A stretch of 64,000 nucleotides of DNA from contig NZ_BSPC01000051.1 in assembly GCF_030160835.1 (NCBI RefSeq), forward strand, positions 1 to 64,000, in the 5' to 3' direction. Below, piece after piece: positions 25,478 to 34,885 of this stretch. Each line of letters begins with the position of its first letter. Position 1 is the first letter of the stretch. The stretch is from Labrys miyagiensis. GTDB lineage: Bacteria > Pseudomonadota > Alphaproteobacteria > Rhizobiales > Labraceae. The notes beneath the pieces are model-generated. The model saw nothing but the letters and a program-made list of their open reading frames with translations. It did not search any database and was not told the DNA's origin. The position numbers and the translations under genes were made by a program.

Positions 25478-26218
25478 ATGTCGTCACTTTCCCGCCGTGC
25501 CTTCGTGACCGGCGCCTCGGCGATGGGGCTGTCTCTTGGCCTTGCCGGTTGCGCGTCGACGCAGACTGTCTGGCCGCTGGCTGCGGCACCGGCGCCGGCG
25601 CTCGCGACCAGCGAGCCACTCGCCGACACCGGAGCGCCGTACGATTACAGGGCGATCTATGCCGCGATCGATGACGATCAGTTCCCGATTCCGGCCATCG
25701 ACCTGAAAAAGGTCGACCCCGCCTTCCTGCGCGCTTCGGTGGACTATGATACCGACCAGCCTGCGGGCACGATCGTCATCGATACGCGAACCCATTATCT
25801 GCACCATGTGCTCGGCGGCGGGCGTGCGACCCGTTATGGTGTCGGTGTCGGGCGCGAGGGTTTCGTCTGGGCGGGCGAGGCGAATATCCATTCGAAGCAG
25901 GAATGGCCGGACTGGTATCCGCCGAAGGAAATGATCCAGCGTCAGCCTGAGATCAAGGCCGAGATGTCGCAACTTCAAAGCGGCATCGGCATGGCCGGCG
26001 GCATCGGCAACCCTCTCGGCGCGCGCGCCATGTACCTGTGGCAGGGTAACAAGGATACGCTCTTCCGCATTCATGGAACGGTCGAGCCCTGGACAATCGG
26101 CAAGAGCGTCTCTTCAGGCTGCATCCGCATGATCAACCAGGATGTCATAGATCTCTACGACAAAGTGGAGATCGGCACCAAGGTCGTTGTGTTGGGCAAG
26201 GGCTCGCCCATAGGCTGA
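25478..26218 (+). CDS. L,D-transpeptidase, Tat-type lipoprotein
   Basis: 246 residues of the YkuD L,D-transpeptidase family, which forms 3-3 peptidoglycan cross-links or attaches proteins to peptidoglycan. The N-terminus has a twin-arginine motif (SRRAFVTG) and lipobox LAGC (Cys25), so it is likely a Tat-exported lipoprotein. The catalytic domain shows GTIVIDTRTHYLHHV, RYGVGVGREGF, NPLGARAMYLWQG and the active-site pair FRIHGT ... SSGCIRM. A close paralog lies at 60281-60967. It is intact. Confidence 0.9.
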   Translation: MSSLSRRAFVTGASAMGLSLGLAGCASTQTVWPLAAAPAPALATSEPLADTGAPYDYRAIYAAIDDDQFPIPAIDLKKVDPAFLRASVDYDTDQPAGTIVIDTRTHYLHHVLGGGRATRYGVGVGREGFVWAGEANIHSKQEWPDWYPPKEMIQRQPEIKAEMSQLQSGIGMAGGIGNPLGARAMYLWQGNKDTLFRIHGTVEPWTIGKSVSSGCIRMINQDVIDLYDKVEIGTKVVVLGKGSPIG

Positions 26219-26384
26219 CAATCATTCGGGAAGACGATGGCCGGATCGACACGCTTGGATCTGCCATTGCCAGGCCCCTTCGAGTAAAGAACGTTTCGAA
26301 TGTCCGTTTTAGTCGCAACTCAGCAGTTCGAAGGCGCAGTGCCCAATACACATAACGGTGTTAATGATCGATCGATTGCAGAGA

Positions 26385-27251
26385 TCAAAAACCAGACACC
26401 TCGACCTCAACATCCATTGACATAAAGGCGTCCGATGCACCGAGAAAGCCGCCCGTGACTGGGACTGCATGCGCGATGTCGCGGGTAACTGCGACTGGGA
26501 TAAGATTGGCGCCGCCCATACTGCGATTAGTTGGATCAAAGGTTACCCAGCCGGCGCCAGGTATAAATACTTCGGCCCAGGCATGGGTCGAACCCCTCTC
26601 ATTTGAACCACGGAACATTTGGTTGGGATTAAACAAATAGCCCGAGACGATGCGCGCTCCAAAGCCGAGCGAACGCACGGCCTCTGCAAACAAGATTGCA
26701 AAGTCCCGACATGACCCCCAGCCCCGATCGAGCGTTTCCGTCGGCGACTGCGTACCTTCGGCCTCGCGGCTTTGATATGAGATCGATGTCGACACACCTG
26801 CGCTGATGTCCTTCAGAAGTGACAGGGTGTCGGTAGGAGTGCTCGCGATAAATGCTTGTGTCCATATTTTTAGTCGCTGAAATGGGTCGGCGTACTGACG
26901 AGCGGAAAGGGCGCCGAGATCTGTCCATTCCTGCTCCGAATAGCGGAAGGGGAAGTGAATGGCGGAGTTCGCAATGGCGAATACTGGCCATACTGCTGCT
27001 GTGAGATCGACTTCAGCTACGCTGTCGATCACCAACATGCTCGTGAACTCCCTAAAGATGGCAGTGGCGACGGCGTTGCCGAAAACATCCGTTGCCCAAC
27101 TAATATCTGCCTGCGGAAATATTGAAACGTCATGTGAGATCAGTCGAAGGTCGCGGCCCTCGCGTGGCCTTAACATCAATTGGTGCGAACTGAGCTGGAC
27201 AGGATAACGATAATGGTAATTCGTTCGATGGCGGATGTTTAAAATCGGCAT
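26385..27251 (-). CDS. Transglutaminase-like protein
   Basis: 288 residues of the bacterial transglutaminase-like family. The N-terminal beta domain reads MPILNIRHRTNYHYRYP and QLMLRPREGRDLRL. The papain-like core has the cysteine in GWGSCRDFAILFAEAVRSLG, the histidine in GSTHAWAEVFIPG and the aspartate in GWVTFDPTNRSMGG. Such proteins are probably proteases or amidases rather than cross-linkers. The MPILN start is preferred to an upstream ATG because the domain begins there. Confidence 0.88.
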   Translation of the reverse strand: MPILNIRHRTNYHYRYPVQLSSHQLMLRPREGRDLRLISHDVSIFPQADISWATDVFGNAVATAIFREFTSMLVIDSVAEVDLTAAVWPVFAIANSAIHFPFRYSEQEWTDLGALSARQYADPFQRLKIWTQAFIASTPTDTLSLLKDISAGVSTSISYQSREAEGTQSPTETLDRGWGSCRDFAILFAEAVRSLGFGARIVSGYLFNPNQMFRGSNERGSTHAWAEVFIPGAGWVTFDPTNRSMGGANLIPVAVTRDIAHAVPVTGGFLGASDAFMSMDVEVEVSGF

Positions 27252-27306
27252 TGTTTCTCTTCCGGGTTCGAACAACATACTACTGGCCGTCGACTCCCAC
27301 GAAGAT

Positions 27307-28567
27307 GGGGTCAGGACAGGAGCAGTTCAAAATCCTGCGCGGCCTTTATCAACCAAAGACAGCAAATCATTGAAGAATCAATGAATTAATGCAATTCTGA
27401 GGCTTGATTTAGCCGAGGGATTTTGTGATGTCGGAAGCTGTTCGGGCTATGCTGGCCGCGATTCAAACCGTTGACGAAATGATTGCTGCATTCGGCGACG
27501 AACGGCAATGTCGACGCCTTCTCGAGGCTTTGGTTTGGCCAAACGGTCGGATATGCCCCGCCTGTGGCTACAAGAAAACTATTCCCATTGCGGGCCGCGA
27601 CATGGGGCGGCGCAGAGCAAGACCAGGCCTCTATCAATGTTCCAGCGGCGAGTGTCGCTTTCAATTTACTGCGACGACCCATACGCCCTTGCATTCCACC
27701 AAGTTGCCGCTGAGCACGTGGTTCAAAGCCTTGTGGCTCATGTTGCAATCGGACAAGGGCATGTCATCGGTGCGGCTGGCTGAAGCATTGGGTGTCAGCC
27801 AGCCGACCGCCTGGCGTATGGGACACGCTTTGCGGTTGATGGTGGCGCGGGAAGCGCCGCTCGCAGGCACGGTTGAGATCGACGAGTTCTACCTCGGCGG
27901 CCGCCTCAAACGATCGCCTGATGCCCCACCACCCGGGCGTGGTCGCAAAGGGCAACGCCGGACAACGAAGGCACCCGTGCTGGCTATGGTTCAACGGCCG
28001 GAGGCGACGACAATCGGCTCGTCGGCAGGGCATGCGCGCGCTTCGGTCGTGGAAGATCTCTCGTTTGCTCAAACCGAACAGGTTCTCGAGATCGGCGTAG
28101 ATCCGCGGGCCCATCTCATGAGCGATGACTGGACAACCTTCTAAGCAGTGGGCCAAGGATTTGCCGCTCACGAGACCGTTCAGCATTCAAAGCATGAATA
28201 TGCCCGCGGCGCTGTTCATGCCAATTCGGTGGAGGGATTTAACTCCCGGGTGCGTCGCACGATTGCAGGCGTATTCCATCACATCAGCCCGCAACATGCA
28301 GACCTCTATTTCCACGAAATCGGATTTCGATGGTCGCAACGCATTGTCACCGGCAAAGCCATTCGCCGATCTCGCAAGGGCCGAGAAAAGGAGCGCGTCC
28401 TATGGACGAGGATCTCGCCTGCGCTTCAGTTGCCACAGGTTTTCTGCGCCGCGATCGGCAGGCAGATGCGTCGTACCGACAATGGCGGCCTTTCCATCAA
28501 ATCAACGGTGGCTGTCTTTGATTGATAAAGGCCGCGCAGGATTTGGAGCTGCTCTTGTTCCGGCCCC
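27307..28567 (+). mobile_element. IS1595-family insertion sequence
   Basis: About 1261 bp with inverted ends of about 46 bp. The left end opens GGGGTCAGGACAGGAGCAG, and both ends share ATCCTGCGCGGCCTTTATC. It holds one transposase broken by an in-frame stop. The right end truncates a secreted-protein frame at 28568. Fragments of related copies lie at 29629-29726 and 30327-30648. Confidence 0.88.
27428..28525 (+). pseudogene. IS1595 transposase with one in-frame stop
   Basis: The 365-codon frame is open except for TAA at 28142-28144. Before it: a zinc ribbon (CPACGYKKTI and CSSGECRFQF), a helix-turn-helix (LAEALGVSQPTAWRMGHALR) and TVEIDEFYLGG with the first catalytic Asp. After it, in the same frame: HANSVEGFNSRVRRTIAGVF and HADLYFHEIGFRWSQRI. 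A single base change in SDDWTTF-stop-AVGQG silenced it. Confidence 0.9.
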
Positions 28568-28766
28568 TTTAGGCTTCGCGGCCGCCTTCATTGTTCTGTG
28601 CTCGACATTGCAACCCGCGGCAGGACAGTCGCCGGCGCCTGCACAAGGCATCTGCTTATTTTGCGCAGGCGGAGTTCGACCGCCCCTTGAAGCGATGATC
28701 AAGCTTATCGACGATCACAAAAAGAGTGGACCGTGGGCCTGGCGAAGTGTGAACCGTTTCCTTTAA
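28568..28766 (+). pseudogene. Small secreted protein, N-terminus cut by IS1595
   Basis: Directly after the IS end the frame reads GFAAAFIVLCSTLQPAAGQS, a signal-peptide-like stretch with a likely AxA-G cleavage site, then QGICLFCAGG and a basic end (DDHKKSGPWAWRSVNRFL). It has no start of its own; the insertion removed the first codons. Confidence 0.45.
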
Positions 28767-28803
28767 GGTCGGGAAAGTCAGAGGTGTGTCCTCGGGGGGA
28801 TCT

Positions 28804-29106
28804 ATGAAGAAAGTTATTGTTTTGGCAGCGTCGCTTGGGCTCTTGGTCGGTTGCGGCCCTGGTCTGTATAAGCCGCAATTGGAAAGCTATTTGGGCAAGC
28901 CGGCATCTAGCGTCATAAAGGGTCCAACAGCCGATCCCAACAAATATATTCTTCTCTCGCAGGAATTCCCTCGTCACATCGGGTCGGATTATAAGCAAGC
29001 CTACTGTAAAGTCTATATTGAGACGACAAAGGGCATAATCACGCACATCTATGAACAGGGAAATATGTCATGGTGCCATGATGGTTATTCCTTGTCATCG
29101 AAATGA
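28804..29106 (+). CDS. Hypothetical lipoprotein
   Basis: 100 residues with a lipoprotein signal (MKKVIVLAASLGLLVGCG; lipobox LVGC). The mature part (LYKPQLESYLGKPASSVIKG, AYCKVYIETTKGIITHIY) has two further cysteines that could form a disulfide. The MKKV start is preferred to an in-frame codon 18 bases upstream. Family unknown. Confidence 0.65.
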   Translation: MKKVIVLAASLGLLVGCGPGLYKPQLESYLGKPASSVIKGPTADPNKYILLSQEFPRHIGSDYKQAYCKVYIETTKGIITHIYEQGNMSWCHDGYSLSSK

Positions 29107-29511
29107 GGCTTGCCAAAATACAACTGAACTGCGGAGAGCCCTGAGACCTGGTAAATCAAACCGCTCTGCTTACGCGGTTGCTTACATACAATCGCGCGCC
29201 AAAATAGACAGTATTTCGTCACAATTTGGGCACGTTCAGAACTCTTGGACCTTAGAGGGAGGAGCGAGCTTGGAGAAGGGCTTAACTTGGGCCTCCGCAA
29301 GATGGCGGAAGCCACAGACACGCATGATTATTGGCAACTCTCGCGCCTTGCCCGGTGGCATGTCGAAAGAGAAGCCATGAACCAGGCGCTGGCGATGTTG
29401 GTCGCCGCACAGGGTAAACTGCCGATGTCGCGCTTGTGTGTGAATCAGCTCGCAAGACTGACCCTAATCCGGCCTCGTCTAACCAAATGATTTATCGATA
29501 GAATCGCAGGC
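29107..29511. other. No recognisable gene
   Basis: Short frames on both strands without domain resemblance; probably degraded sequence between IS remnants. Confidence 0.4.
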
Positions 29512-29726
29512 CCGCGGGGGGCACGATCGGCGCCTTTCGTGACCCATCCTTACGCCCAAACTCTACGGTTCTTTCAGTTGGTTGTAGCGCATGGACACAG
29601 GGTCAATCTCTGGAGCCGATTTACACCCCAGGTTTTCTGCGCCGCGATCGGCAGACAGATGCGGCGTGCCCGCAATGGCGGTCTCACAATCAAATCAAAG
29701 GTGGCTGTCTTTGGTTGATAAAGGCC
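29512..29726. mobile_element. MITE right part abutting an IS1595 3' fragment
   Basis: 29512-29625 resembles the right half of the 187-bp MITE (GATCGGCGCC, then the GAGCCGATTTACA end). At 29629-29726 a piece of the IS1595 transposase end follows (GTTTTCTGCGCCGCGATCGG to TTGATAAAGGCC). Both parts are truncated. Confidence 0.7.
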
Positions 29727-30021
29727 TCCTGCGCTATGAACGAACATACCATGAACATTCTCTTCATGGGCGCGATGGTCTATAGTTTTAACACGAACCC
29801 CTACCGACGGCCGATCCCCCGCAAGATCCTCGAAGATATGAGGCTTCCATTATTCGCTAAACGTATGAGTGAAAGCGTCTTCCTTTGGACTTGGCGCGCT
29901 TGAGGCTAAATTGCGTCCGCTCTTTCAGAGGAGATACTGCTCAAGCTGCGCGACAGAGTTTCACCCCTGTCCAGAATCGAACACTTCTGTACAGGGCAAG
30001 GTCATTGGCGCCCAAACATAG
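29727..30021. other. No recognisable gene
   Basis: Degraded sequence between transposon remnants; nothing supported. Confidence 0.4.
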
Positions 30022-30135
30022 GAGTGGCAAACGGCCAAGCGGAAACTGCTCAAGGCTCAGCAACGGCACGAGCTTTTCGACATTCCGACCGATGAGGATA
30101 GTCTGATCCGATGCTATTCTCTGTCGCCAGCTGTG
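30022..30135 (+). pseudogene. Tn3-family transposase N-terminal remnant
   Basis: The frame EWQTAKRKLLKAQQRHELFD continues IPTDEDSLIRCYSLSP, the opening of Tn3-type TnpA (DUF4158, usual form LFxLPTDExxLxRHYTLS). Only about 38 codons remain. Confidence 0.6.
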
Positions 30136-30200
30136 AATCGGCCCCGAAGATTGCCCCTGGTGTTCTCTTGCCTAACCCGATGATCTTGCGGGATAGATCT

Positions 30201-30318
30201 TGAGGATAGTGGGGCCACGATCGGCGCCCATCGTGAACCCCTATAGAATTCGAATTTCGCCGTTCTTTCAGGTGGTTGTGGCCAAGGACCCATGGTCAAT
30301 CTTCGGGGCCGATTCATA
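30201..30318. repeat. Diverged partial copy of the 187-bp MITE
   Basis: Contains GGCCACGATCGGCGCCCATCG and ends GGGCCGATTCATA, aligned with the MITE's right portion but with many substitutions. It sits directly before another IS1595 3' fragment. Confidence 0.55.
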
Positions 30319-30326
30319 TTTAATTC

Positions 30327-30648
30327 TCTGGTGCGTCGCACGATTGCAGGCGTATTCCACCATATCAGCCCACAACATGCAGACCTGTACTTCCACGAAA
30401 TCCGCTTTCGATGGTCGCAACGCATTGTCACCGGCAAAGCCATTCGCCGATCTCGCATGGGCCGAGAAAAGGTGCGCGTCCCATGGATGAGGATCTCGCC
30501 TGCGCTTCAGTTGCCACAGGTTTTCTGCGCCGCGATCGGCAGGCAGGTGCGTCGTGCCGGCAATGGCGGCCTTACCATCAAATCAACGGTGGCTGTCTTT
30601 GGTTGATAAAGGCCGCGCAGGATTCTGAACTGCTCTTGTTCCGACCCC
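30327..30648 (+). mobile_element. IS1595 3' end fragment
   Basis: Encodes the transposase C-terminus (VRRTIAGVFHHISPQHADLY and FRWSQRIVTGKAIRRSRMG) and ends in the right inverted repeat CTCTTGTTCCGACCCC. About 90 percent identical by eye to 28249-28567. The 5' two-thirds are missing. Confidence 0.85.
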
Positions 30649-31030
30649 TGCAAGCGGGCAGTTCCGCCCCCCGCCATCGAAGGACGCCATCCTACTTCCA
30701 GTGAGGGCCGGCATTGTCACGGGAACCAGTTTTTACTTGTCGATGCCCTACCTCGCAAAAAACCTCCCGCGAGTAAAATCAAGCACTTGGAACGTGCGTG
30801 TGGGCGCGAGAATAAAGGAAGAGAGGCCTTTACATGATTGATGTGACAATGCCCGCGTGAGTGCTTTTCGCGATCCGAGCACTCATCACCTTTCCGCCCG
30901 CAACCGCTGGATCGTCATATGCGAGACCGTGAAAGATCGAGCGATGTCAGTATTGGTTTCGCCGGCATCCTTGCGCTTCAGGAGGGCTCCGGCGGTGCAA
31001 GGTGCTAGATTGGCGAATGAAGAGGCGAAA
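30649..31030. other. No recognisable gene
   Basis: No domain, repeat or regulatory site supported. Confidence 0.4.
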
Positions 31031-31225
31031 CTAGTGAACTCGCCGCCCAAGGTCCAAAAGGTGCGTTGTCTCGTCTTCTAACTGACTGAAAACCCCCGGA
31101 TGCAATGCCCCATCGCTCAGATCGTGGATTTCGGCTTGCAAGTCTGTCTCTGTATCATCCCACTCCGCCAGGGCGTCGAGCATTTCAAGTTGGACGATGA
31201 GTTCGCCGACAATAAGGGGGATCAT
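31031..31225 (-). CDS. Small acidic protein, hypothetical
   Basis: 64 residues from MIPLIVGELIVQLEMLDALA, very acidic (EWDDTETDLQAEIHDLSDGA). It could be the only real gene within a longer open frame that runs to 31828. No family recognised. Confidence 0.3.
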   Translation of the reverse strand: MIPLIVGELIVQLEMLDALAEWDDTETDLQAEIHDLSDGALHPGVFSQLEDETTHLLDLGRRVH

Positions 31226-31619
31226 GGTCGGCCGCTCACGTTTCGTTGCGGTTGTAACTCGGTCGGCAAGCGTTTCGTGCCGCGTCCCGCATGGAACCCT
31301 AAACCATTGGTCTTCGGCAGCGTTCCGCCCAAATGCCTCGCGCCCTTGGTTCGGCGTGAGCGGGTGAAGACTCTGCGTGGGGGCAATGGCCAAGGGCACG
31401 GGTCTACTGACGAACCCAAGGCCGGTAGAGGGGCGCTTCTGGTTGCGGACCCTCCAGCGGACCGATATCCGACCGTCCTCTGCCGTTACCTGTGCTCTTT
31501 CATCGAGAGTTTTCCCGTATCCCGGCAGAGCCGCGCCGCCCTCGTTCTCCCACCTTTCAATGGCCCGAGTGCAACTGTAGTCGCAGGCGGACGTGAGAAA
31601 GTTGAAGTCTGTCGATTGA

Positions 31620-31813
31620 ACTCGGCGCTTCGCAGCAGATGCACTCGCGCGCTCCGTTCGTGCCAACCGATGCTTCGCTTGGTGCGGTATTGCCACTCGC
31701 GAGGAGTCGCCGGCACCAGTCGCGTGACTTCGTAACCTCCTCCGTATGCCATGCCGTAACGATCCCTGTTCAGCGAACAGGTGCTCACCGACTTTGAATT
31801 GATGGTGTTCCAT
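31620..31813 (-). pseudogene. Dispersed small-protein family, copy D (frameshifted)
   Basis: Starts MEHHQFKVGEHLFAEQGS, then after a frameshift near 31760 continues RYGMAYGGGYEVTRLVP, QYRTKRSIGWHERSARVHLL. It aligns with the intact 67-aa copy at 54870-55073 (MKQHKFKLGEH, GTGYEVTRLLP, YRIKRSIEIHERVAGEHLL). The frameshift makes it a pseudogene unless it is a sequencing error. Confidence 0.7.
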
Positions 31814-32430
31814 TGTGTGTCCTAACAAGTTTGACAGGGCTCAACCGCCAGCAGCTTGCTGCTGCGGATATGCCGATGAAGCCCTCACCAACAGGGGGTG
31901 AAGAGCGAAGCGTCACGCCATTCTCACTGCCGCTCAGTCTTGTCCAACCCGTTATCGACGCTGGGCCCGGGCCTATCGCGAGCAGCCTTGATTAAGCCTT
32001 CCGACCGCCCAGCCACTAGGGCTGTTCAAAATCAGTCTCGCCATGATCAAATAAAATTAACGTATCCGCTCCGCATAGATCGAGATAAGATTAGTTCTCG
32101 TTTAGAAATTTCGCGGTTTTCCATCGCCAAGTCATAGCTTTCATCATACGCCGCACACAGAAAATAGCTAGAACGATTTTTCAAAAAGATCTAATTCACA
32201 GATCCTTTAGTTCCATTGGACCTTTCGGCGCATCGAATTCACTAGAATATATTTCCCGTGCAGTCACAGAAACCTGCCGCGCCGGGAAGCCTCGCCAACA
32301 AGGAAGTTTGGCGGAACTGATCCGCGGTAAACCTGTCGGGATCGAGTGAAGCGGTCGCAAGGATACCTACCGGCGCACGCTGACATCGCTGCAGGATTGG
32401 CGGGCCGGCCAAACGGCATCGCCGGCATAC
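31814..32430. other. No recognisable gene, AT-rich
   Basis: The second half is AT-rich and ends at the IS6 left end. I see no coding region or repeat. Confidence 0.4.
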
Positions 32431-33251
32431 GGCTCTGTCGCAAACTTTCCATTAATGTCAGCCAGGACTTTAATCGCCTCTGTTTCAGTGGAGCGTTTCG
32501 ATGTTCCGGGGCCGCCAATTCGACCGGTCAGTGATCCTGCTGTGCGTACGCTGGTATCTGGCTTACAACCTGAGCCTTCGATATCTGGATGAGAAGATGA
32601 CTGAGCACGGCATCTGCGTCGATCATTCCACGATCCATCGCTGGGTTGTCCGATTATCACCGTTACTGCTTGAACGGTTCAATCAGCGCAAACGAGCGGT
32701 CACGGGCAAATGGCATTTCGGCGAGACCTACATCAAGGTTCGTGGTCGCTGGATGTATCTGTACCGCGCCATCGACAGCGTCGGCGACACGGCGGAGTTC
32801 CTTTTCAGCGAAAATCGTGACCTATTGGCGGCCAAGCGCTTCATCCGCAAGGTGCTGCAGCGTCACGGTCGGCCTGAGTGCATCGTCATTGACGGCAGCC
32901 AGACGAACCGGGAGGCCATCATTGCCTGTGAAAGTGAGAGCCGGTTGCTGGATCGATCCCGCCGTTCTCTGAATCCAATTCGTATCCGCCGGAGCCAATA
33001 CCTCAACAACCAGATCGAGCAAGATCATCGGCGCATCAAGCGCCGGGTTCGACCTATGCTCGGGTTCAAATCACCCGCCTGCGCAGAGAAGATCCTGTCC
33101 GGCATCGAGATAGTCCACATGATGGGCAAACGACAGGCCAGGCACACCTATAATCCAGCACCGTCGTTGGTCGAGCAGTTTGATATGCTGGCAGCATGAA
33201 CATCAGTCCCTTGGCCCTTTCGCGGCTCTACTCCACGGTTGCGACAGAACC
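32431..33251 (+). mobile_element. IS6-family insertion sequence, copy 2 of its group
   Basis: 821 bp with ends GGCTCTGTCGCAAA and GGTTCTGTCGCAAC. Same group as 21042-21850, roughly 90 percent identical by eye. No target duplication is visible (CGGCATAC versus ACGAAAAC). Confidence 0.88.
32501..33199 (+). CDS. IS6 family transposase with a lost catalytic Asp
   Basis: 232 residues and no frameshift, but the first catalytic aspartate is replaced: KWHFGETYIKVRG instead of KWHFDETYIKVRG in the sister copy. The second Asp (CIVIDGSQTNR) and the Glu (NNQIEQDHRRIK) are kept. Loss of the first Asp of a DDE triad should abolish catalysis, so this is a full-length but probably dead enzyme. Confidence 0.9.
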   Translation: MFRGRQFDRSVILLCVRWYLAYNLSLRYLDEKMTEHGICVDHSTIHRWVVRLSPLLLERFNQRKRAVTGKWHFGETYIKVRGRWMYLYRAIDSVGDTAEFLFSENRDLLAAKRFIRKVLQRHGRPECIVIDGSQTNREAIIACESESRLLDRSRRSLNPIRIRRSQYLNNQIEQDHRRIKRRVRPMLGFKSPACAEKILSGIEIVHMMGKRQARHTYNPAPSLVEQFDMLAA

Positions 33252-33459
33252 ACGAAAACTCGCAGAGGTCGCTTGAAGCGGACGGCGCATGTCGTGAGAG
33301 GCGTCCAAGAGGCGCGCGGCTCAATCAAGATCCCAACACCCCATTTTAACTATCGGCGCCGTATCAATAGTTCGGGAAAGGGCCTACCCTCGACCAACCA
33401 CTGCAGCTTAAAGTGATATCGCTCGCTTCTGTCATGCGTGGCTATATGAAACGAAGCCC
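33252..33459. other. No recognisable gene
   Basis: Nothing supported between the IS6 right end and the next small gene. Confidence 0.35.
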
Positions 33460-33609
33460 ATGTCATTCCCTGACAGAACCTCCGATCTGAAGCCAGATCA
33501 ACTCAACTTGTCGCAGCGCTTCACGAGGGATCTGCCTGTGGTGTTCTTTATCAAATCCATTACGGACGCACTCAAAGCAATGGGGCTCATCGAGGAGCAA
33601 GGCGGCTGA
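33460..33609 (+). CDS. 49-aa protein, paralog of the 46.3-kb frame
   Basis: MSFPDRTSDLKPDQLNLSQR, then TRDLPVVFFIKSITDALKAM and GLIEEQGG. The frame at 46307-46527 on the other strand opens MTFPDKTSDLQPDQLNLLRR and carries KLKAMGLIEEQ, so both belong to one family. This copy may end early (the relative extends about 20 residues more). Function unknown. Confidence 0.5.
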   Translation: MSFPDRTSDLKPDQLNLSQRFTRDLPVVFFIKSITDALKAMGLIEEQGG

Positions 33610-33845
33610 CCGATAGCAGTGGTGGCGGGGACGACCCTCATCGCAAATGAGGCGAGCGCACGCTGACGGAATCCGGTCCCTCTTGTCGCCCGCGTGCGGT
33701 TTTTCTACTGGGTGTGAAAGCTCGAAAGCGACCTGACATTGCGAGTGCCACGAGTTCAGGCGAGGGCAGCGCCCGGGCAGCCGTCGCCGACGATGACGTC
33801 AAAGAATGTTCACTGCCGATCGACGAGCAACGACAAAGGTATCCC

Positions 33846-34103
33846 ATGGCAAATGCTACAACCTATATCGTAATCCCCTTTGTGATCGAAAAACGGCACG
33901 GCAAAATCGGGATGGGGATCGCACAAAACTGCAAGTCGCGAGAGCAGGCGGACCGTACCTATGACCGGCTCAAAGAGTTGAATCCGGGCGTCGTAATGCT
34001 CGAGCAGGAAGCGGACGCCGCCCTCGACATCTATTGTAATCCAAAGGTGATTGCTCAGTGCGGCCAGGTGTTGAGCGCGTTCATTGAGCAGTTTGGCGTC
34101 TGA
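33846..34103 (+). CDS. Hypothetical protein
   Basis: 85 residues from MANATTYIVIPFVIEKRHGK; AAAGGT precedes the ATG. Alternating beta strands and helices (REQADRTYDRLKELNPGVVM) suggest a small alpha/beta fold. It recalls the 46.5-kb protein (TYYVVQPF) at its start, but the relation is uncertain. Confidence 0.5.
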   Translation: MANATTYIVIPFVIEKRHGKIGMGIAQNCKSREQADRTYDRLKELNPGVVMLEQEADAALDIYCNPKVIAQCGQVLSAFIEQFGV

Positions 34104-34293
34104 GCGAACAGCCGGATGATGTCATCGGCGCTTCCGTGATGACGTGAGCGCGGACTATGCTACCGGTTTCACAAAATCAAACCTCCTGATGCGAATGCGC
34201 CGCGGTCAATGAGCGCGCGACCGATTGACGTCGAGTTTCTTCCCGTGAAAGCGGTCGGTGTGGCGGCCTAAGCGCAAGCCGCTGCCTGCGCCT

Positions 34294-34542
34294 TCATCGC
34301 CTTGATGGCCTCGTGTTTCTGGGCGGTCGCTCTATCGGCGCTGCGATCGGCTCTTCAATGGATCTCAATTCGTGTTCCAACGCGACCCGATCGAAGGTCT
34401 CGTCCACACTTCTGACCTTGTAGGTGACGTCGGCTCTCTCTGTCGGGAGCAATCGGATGACCTCGTATGGTCCAGCCGTTTTTACGCCCCACGGATGCAT
34501 AAGGATCACGATGTCTCCGGCCTTAAACCTAGCTTCGGCCAT
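34294..34542 (-). CDS. Dispersed small-protein family, copy A
   Basis: 82 residues. MAEARFKAGDIVILMHPWGV, then YEVIRLLPTERADVTYKVRS and FDRVALEHELRSIEEP. The spaced strands with GD and YEVxRLLP followed by YKVRS suggest a small SH3-like barrel. It aligns over its first 65 residues with copies B (51613-51834), C (54870-55073) and D (31620-31813). The tail is Pro/Arg-rich and not shared. I cannot place the family. Confidence 0.6.
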   Translation of the reverse strand: MAEARFKAGDIVILMHPWGVKTAGPYEVIRLLPTERADVTYKVRSVDETFDRVALEHELRSIEEPIAAPIERPPRNTRPSRR

Positions 34543-34777
34543 GTGACCTCAAACGTGGTTCAGCAATAATCGGTAAACTGGTCCAGTCTAGTGATAATCG
34601 GCGTATAGGATTGGTCATAAGCATCTCCTGTCGCCAAGATGCTCCCAATTGCTCGCGAAAACCAGAATAATTGATGACCACGCAATGCCTCAATCATTTA
34701 TTTCAAAATGAAGCAAAATTATCTGCACTACGCTTGACCAATATTTGGTTGAGAGCGCACAATTCATGGTGAGTGCT

Positions 34778-34885
34778 ATGACCGAAATTTGTATTTTCGA
34801 CCCCATCGGCGTCTACTCGGAAACTGGCGACGGCCTAACAGCCAAGGCGTTCAACGTCAGCCTAAAAGCTATCGGCTCGAGGCCC
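34778..34885 (+). pseudogene. ClpP-like protease N-terminal fragment
   Basis: MTEICIFDPIGVYSETGDGL then TAKAFNVSLKAIGSRPS matches the start of the degraded ClpP-like frame at 22277 (FNIFDPVGLDPKTGHWLTAK, FNASLKAL). It stops within 40 codons at the Nramp pseudogene. Confidence 0.55.

Noticed and set aside
31031-31828. 265-aa minus-strand frame
   Set aside because: It joins the start of the copy D small gene with unrelated sequence after a frameshift; only its two ends look coding.
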